A stretch of DNA of 64,000 nucleotides from contig NZ_JAAKEJ010000001.1 of the NCBI RefSeq assembly GCF_011039135.1, forward strand, positions 248,001 to 312,000, given 5' to 3'. Below are positions 61,824 to 64,000 of the stretch, piece after piece (positions within the stretch are counted from its first letter, which is position 1; every line of letters starts with the position of its first letter). The notes below the pieces were generated by a model. The model did no database searches. It was not told where the DNA came from and saw nothing but the letters and a program-made list of their open reading frames with translations. The DNA comes from Desulfovibrio sp. ZJ209 (GTDB taxonomy: Bacteria; Desulfobacterota; Desulfovibrionia; Desulfovibrionales; Desulfovibrionaceae). A program made the translations under genes and the position numbers.

Positions 61824-63419
61824 CTAGAAGGAATACACGAAGCTCGCGTTGATGTTCCAGGCGTCCTTGGTCTGCGGGATGGCTTCGCTCTTCTTGTGGC
61901 GGGCGCCCCACGCGGACGTGCTGGTGTCGAGCCAGAGGGCGATGTAGTCGGCTTCAAGAGAGATCGTGAAGTTGTCGTACATCTTGTAGTAGTTGGAGAG
62001 GCCGATTTCCAGCGCGCTGTCGCCGGTGGTCAGGTACAGGGCGTCCATGCCCATGACGTTGTCAACGCCGCCCGAGTTGGCCCACAGGCCGGCGTTGGAC
62101 ATTTTCTTGGCCATGGTGGTGCTGTTGGTGCCGCCGATGTAGTTGATGCGGAAGGTGTGCTTCAGATCGTCGATGAAGCTCATGTCCTTCAAGCGGCCGC
62201 CGATGCCCCAGGTGCCGGCCATGCTGTGGCCGACCACGGCGTCGCGGGCGATGTACGGGTCGCCGTCGAACGCGAAGTTGGAGTACTTGTTGGTGTTGTT
62301 GCCGTCGAGGCTGGGCAGGCGCTCGGAGCCGTTGGCCGGGTTGCTGTCGTCACCGGAGGCATACCAGCCGTAGATGCCGGGGATGGCCCAGTCGAGCTTG
62401 TACTCGGCGAGCAGGGTGGCGAACCAGCCCTGACGGTTCAGGCGGCCGTCGTCTTCCCAGGTCACGGAGCCGTACTCGAAATCAAAGGCCACGCGGAAGG
62501 GATCCCACATGGTGATTTCGCTGGAGATGCCACCCCACCAGGCGTTGCCGTAGGTGGAGAGCTTGCGCTCGTTGTTGGCGGGCTTGAAGTCGCGGTGCAT
62601 GGCGCCGTTCACCGGGAAGAGGCCGGCGTTGGCGAACTTCCAGCCGGCGCCCATGTTCTTGAGGTTGCCGGACCAGTTGTTGACCATCTTGTCAGGCCAC
62701 TGGCCGAGCGCGTCCTTCTCGGTGGTGGCGTTGCGGAAGGTGTTGGGGCCGATGGCGCCATACATGCCCCAGGGGGTCACTTTCGCGCCGTCGAGGGCCA
62801 GCGGAACGAGCAGGCCGCCAAAGTCCATGTTGTCCATGTAGTTCTGGCGCCACTTGTTGTGACCATACTTGTCGGTGTAGCCGGCGAAGTTGTCATTGTA
62901 GGGGCGCGCCCAGAAGGCGGTGATGCCCACCATCTCGTTGACCTGGTAGTTGGCCACGACGCCGGCCACGTCGTCATTGAGGATGGAGTTGCCGGAGGCA
63001 TAGGCGGGCGTGGTGATGTTCTGGATACCCATGCGGACCTTGAGGTCGGTCTCGGGGGCCATCCAGTCGATGTAGGCCTGCTTCAGCTCCACGATTTTCT
63101 GGTCAGCGCCGAGCGCGCCGCCGGAGGAGTTCTGGCCCCACATGGTGTCACCGATTTCGAAGTACACCGTGCCGGACAGGGACTCGGAAGCCACGGCGTC
63201 CAACTGCAGGCGGACGCGCTGGCGGGCCTCGAAGTCATCCTCGCCGTTGCCGAAGCCGGCCTTGCGGTGGCCGTCGTTCTTGCCCATGAAGGTGCCGTTC
63301 TGGCCGTAGTCGAACGACATGATCCACTGACCCTTGGCCTTGAAGTCGATGGCGCTCGCGCCGGTAGCGGCACCGAACACCAGACCGGCCGCCAACAGAA
63401 GCGTCGCGATCTTTTTCAT
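61824..63419 (-). CDS. Outer-membrane homotrimeric porin (Desulfovibrio type)
   Basis: The 531-residue product has a signal peptide (MKKIATLLLAAGLVFGAATG, cleavage after ASA at 23). A long beta-strand-rich mature part follows: alternating aromatic strands such as AIDFKAKGQWIMSFDYGQNG and GKWRQ-like KYGHNKWRQNYMDNMDFGGL, ending in NINASFVYSF with the C-terminal Phe recognised by the BAM complex. It forms the main diffusion channel. A strong ribosome site AAGGAAGG precedes the ATG at 63419; longer in-frame starts have none. The strand pattern and the terminator suggest high expression. Confidence 0.9.
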   Translation of the reverse strand: MKKIATLLLAAGLVFGAATGASAIDFKAKGQWIMSFDYGQNGTFMGKNDGHRKAGFGNGEDDFEARQRVRLQLDAVASESLSGTVYFEIGDTMWGQNSSGGALGADQKIVELKQAYIDWMAPETDLKVRMGIQNITTPAYASGNSILNDDVAGVVANYQVNEMVGITAFWARPYNDNFAGYTDKYGHNKWRQNYMDNMDFGGLLVPLALDGAKVTPWGMYGAIGPNTFRNATTEKDALGQWPDKMVNNWSGNLKNMGAGWKFANAGLFPVNGAMHRDFKPANNERKLSTYGNAWWGGISSEITMWDPFRVAFDFEYGSVTWEDDGRLNRQGWFATLLAEYKLDWAIPGIYGWYASGDDSNPANGSERLPSLDGNNTNKYSNFAFDGDPYIARDAVVGHSMAGTWGIGGRLKDMSFIDDLKHTFRINYIGGTNSTTMAKKMSNAGLWANSGGVDNVMGMDALYLTTGDSALEIGLSNYYKMYDNFTISLEADYIALWLDTSTSAWGARHKKSEAIPQTKDAWNINASFVYSF

Positions 63420-63637
63420 TGTTGAACCTTCCTTTTTTTGCCGCCCCGTGATGGGGAGGCCGATTACAGAACCCCCGGGGATTCCCATTTCCCCGTGAGC
63501 GCAAAATAAGCAATCCCCCCGAAGGATGCAAGCGTTTTCGTGCAAAAATTTTTACTTTTTTAAATTCAGGCGGCAGGGAATCAAAAAATTCCCTGCCATT
63601 TCAGTGTGTTATGATTTTTTGCGCCTGAAAAAAATTT
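63420..63637. other. Porin promoter region
   Basis: About 220 bases between the porin gene and trpB, both on the minus strand. AT-rich stretches near 63540-63640 are the likely site of the porin promoter and a long leader. I could not fix one promoter with confidence. Confidence 0.35.
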
Positions 63638-64000
63638 TTATCGGGCCTTGGGGCCGGCCTTGCCCTGGCGCACGAGCTCGGCCACCTGCTCCACGTCCTT
63701 GTCGCCACGCCCGGAGAGGTTGACGAGCAGCACCTTGTCCTTGCCCATGCCGGGCGCCATCTTCACGGCCTGGGCCAGCGCGTGGGAGGACTCCAGCGCG
63801 GGCAGGATGCCCTCGTGCCGCGAGAGCAGGAAGAACGCGTCCAGCGCCTCCTCGTCGGTGACGCTCACATATTCGGCGCGGCCCGTATCCTTGAGCAGGG
63901 CGTGCTCCGGCCCCACCGAGGGGTAGTCGAGCCCGGCGGAGATGGAATAGACCTCGCCGGCCTCGCCTTCGTGGTTCTTGACCATGTAGGAGTTGAAGCC
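63638..64000 (-). CDS. trpB: Tryptophan synthase beta chain, C-terminal part (cut by window edge)
   Basis: The visible 120 residues are the end of TrpB. They include [76 protein letters not shown], and [13 protein letters not shown], the usual pyridoxal-phosphate enzyme end. The last step of tryptophan synthesis, joining indole and serine, is its role. The gene continues beyond position 64000, so the start is not visible. The [14 protein letters not shown] segment is of the common TrpB1 or TrpB2 type; I did not decide between them. Confidence 0.93.
   Translation of the reverse strand, partial: GFNSYMVKNHEGEAGEVYSISAGLDYPSVGPEHALLKDTGRAEYVSVTDEEALDAFFLLSRHEGILPALESSHALAQAVKMAPGMGKDKVLLVNLSGRGDKDVEQVAELVRQGKAGPKAR

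Overview
The window is bacterial DNA, most likely from a Desulfovibrio-type sulfate reducer (Desulfovibrionaceae). The evidence is two tandem dsrC genes, a CcmE with the Cys-type heme ligand known from Desulfovibrio, a Desulfovibrio-style outer-membrane porin, and a GC-rich chromosomal backbone with strong AGGAGG ribosome sites. About 17.3 kb of accessory DNA on the left is joined to about 46.7 kb of ordinary chromosome on the right.

Accessory region 1 (1 to about 12.86 kb) is the right part of an integrated island whose left end lies outside the window. It starts with an AT-rich three-gene operon (HEPN-like protein, KGGxGR-motif ParA-like ATPase, second P-loop NTPase) that looks like an anti-phage or toxin-type system. 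A type III restriction-modification pair (mod, res) follows. The Mod gene is a mosaic: a GC-rich frame carrying an AT-rich centre where the target-recognition part should be. After it come a UmuD-like S24 peptidase without UmuC, a RepA/primase-like P-loop ATPase and an AlpA-like regulator. Accessory region 2 (about 12.86 to 17.34 kb) is a small second element. It has a P4-type integrase next to a tRNA 3'-end fragment, paired TGGGGGCAAC repeats at both ends, two small genes (one resembling DUF413/MaoP) and several gene-free, hairpin-rich stretches that may encode structured RNA. The layout att - int - cargo - att suggests two elements stacked at one tRNA gene lying to the left.

The chromosome (17.4 to 64 kb) is mostly housekeeping. 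It holds tandem dsrC, a giant acyl-CoA dehydratase activase-like protein, argB, queA, coaBC, a split LysO exporter, a flavoprotein, a YheT hydrolase, and a sigma54 activator next to a TPR lipoprotein-like gene with a near-perfect -24/-12 promoter. Further right are a polar amino-acid ABC importer, an XRE regulator, ssb, an acyl-CoA carboxylase operon (accC, fused accA-accD, a lipoyl-like protein, a small protein), a purine nucleoside phosphorylase, a CNNM/CBS protein, ccmE, a membrane-fused spermidine synthase-like protein, tadA, a LOG protein, a DUF362 protein, pgeF, 5-FCL, a phosphoesterase and a HAD phosphatase, dgkA, an LTA-synthase-like transferase, a porin and the 3' end of trpB.

Three observations stand out. 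(1) A 300-bp intergenic repeat occurs three times (42979, 51605, 54823). Each copy is a 180-bp hairpin unit carrying the same 120-bp palindromic unit, inserted at a different place each time, and the 12-bp hairpin arms covary between copies. (2) A 23-unit TC dinucleotide tract lies inside the LTA-synthase-like gene and could switch it on and off by slippage. (3) The HEPN / KGGxGR / NTPase operon is a candidate undescribed defence system.
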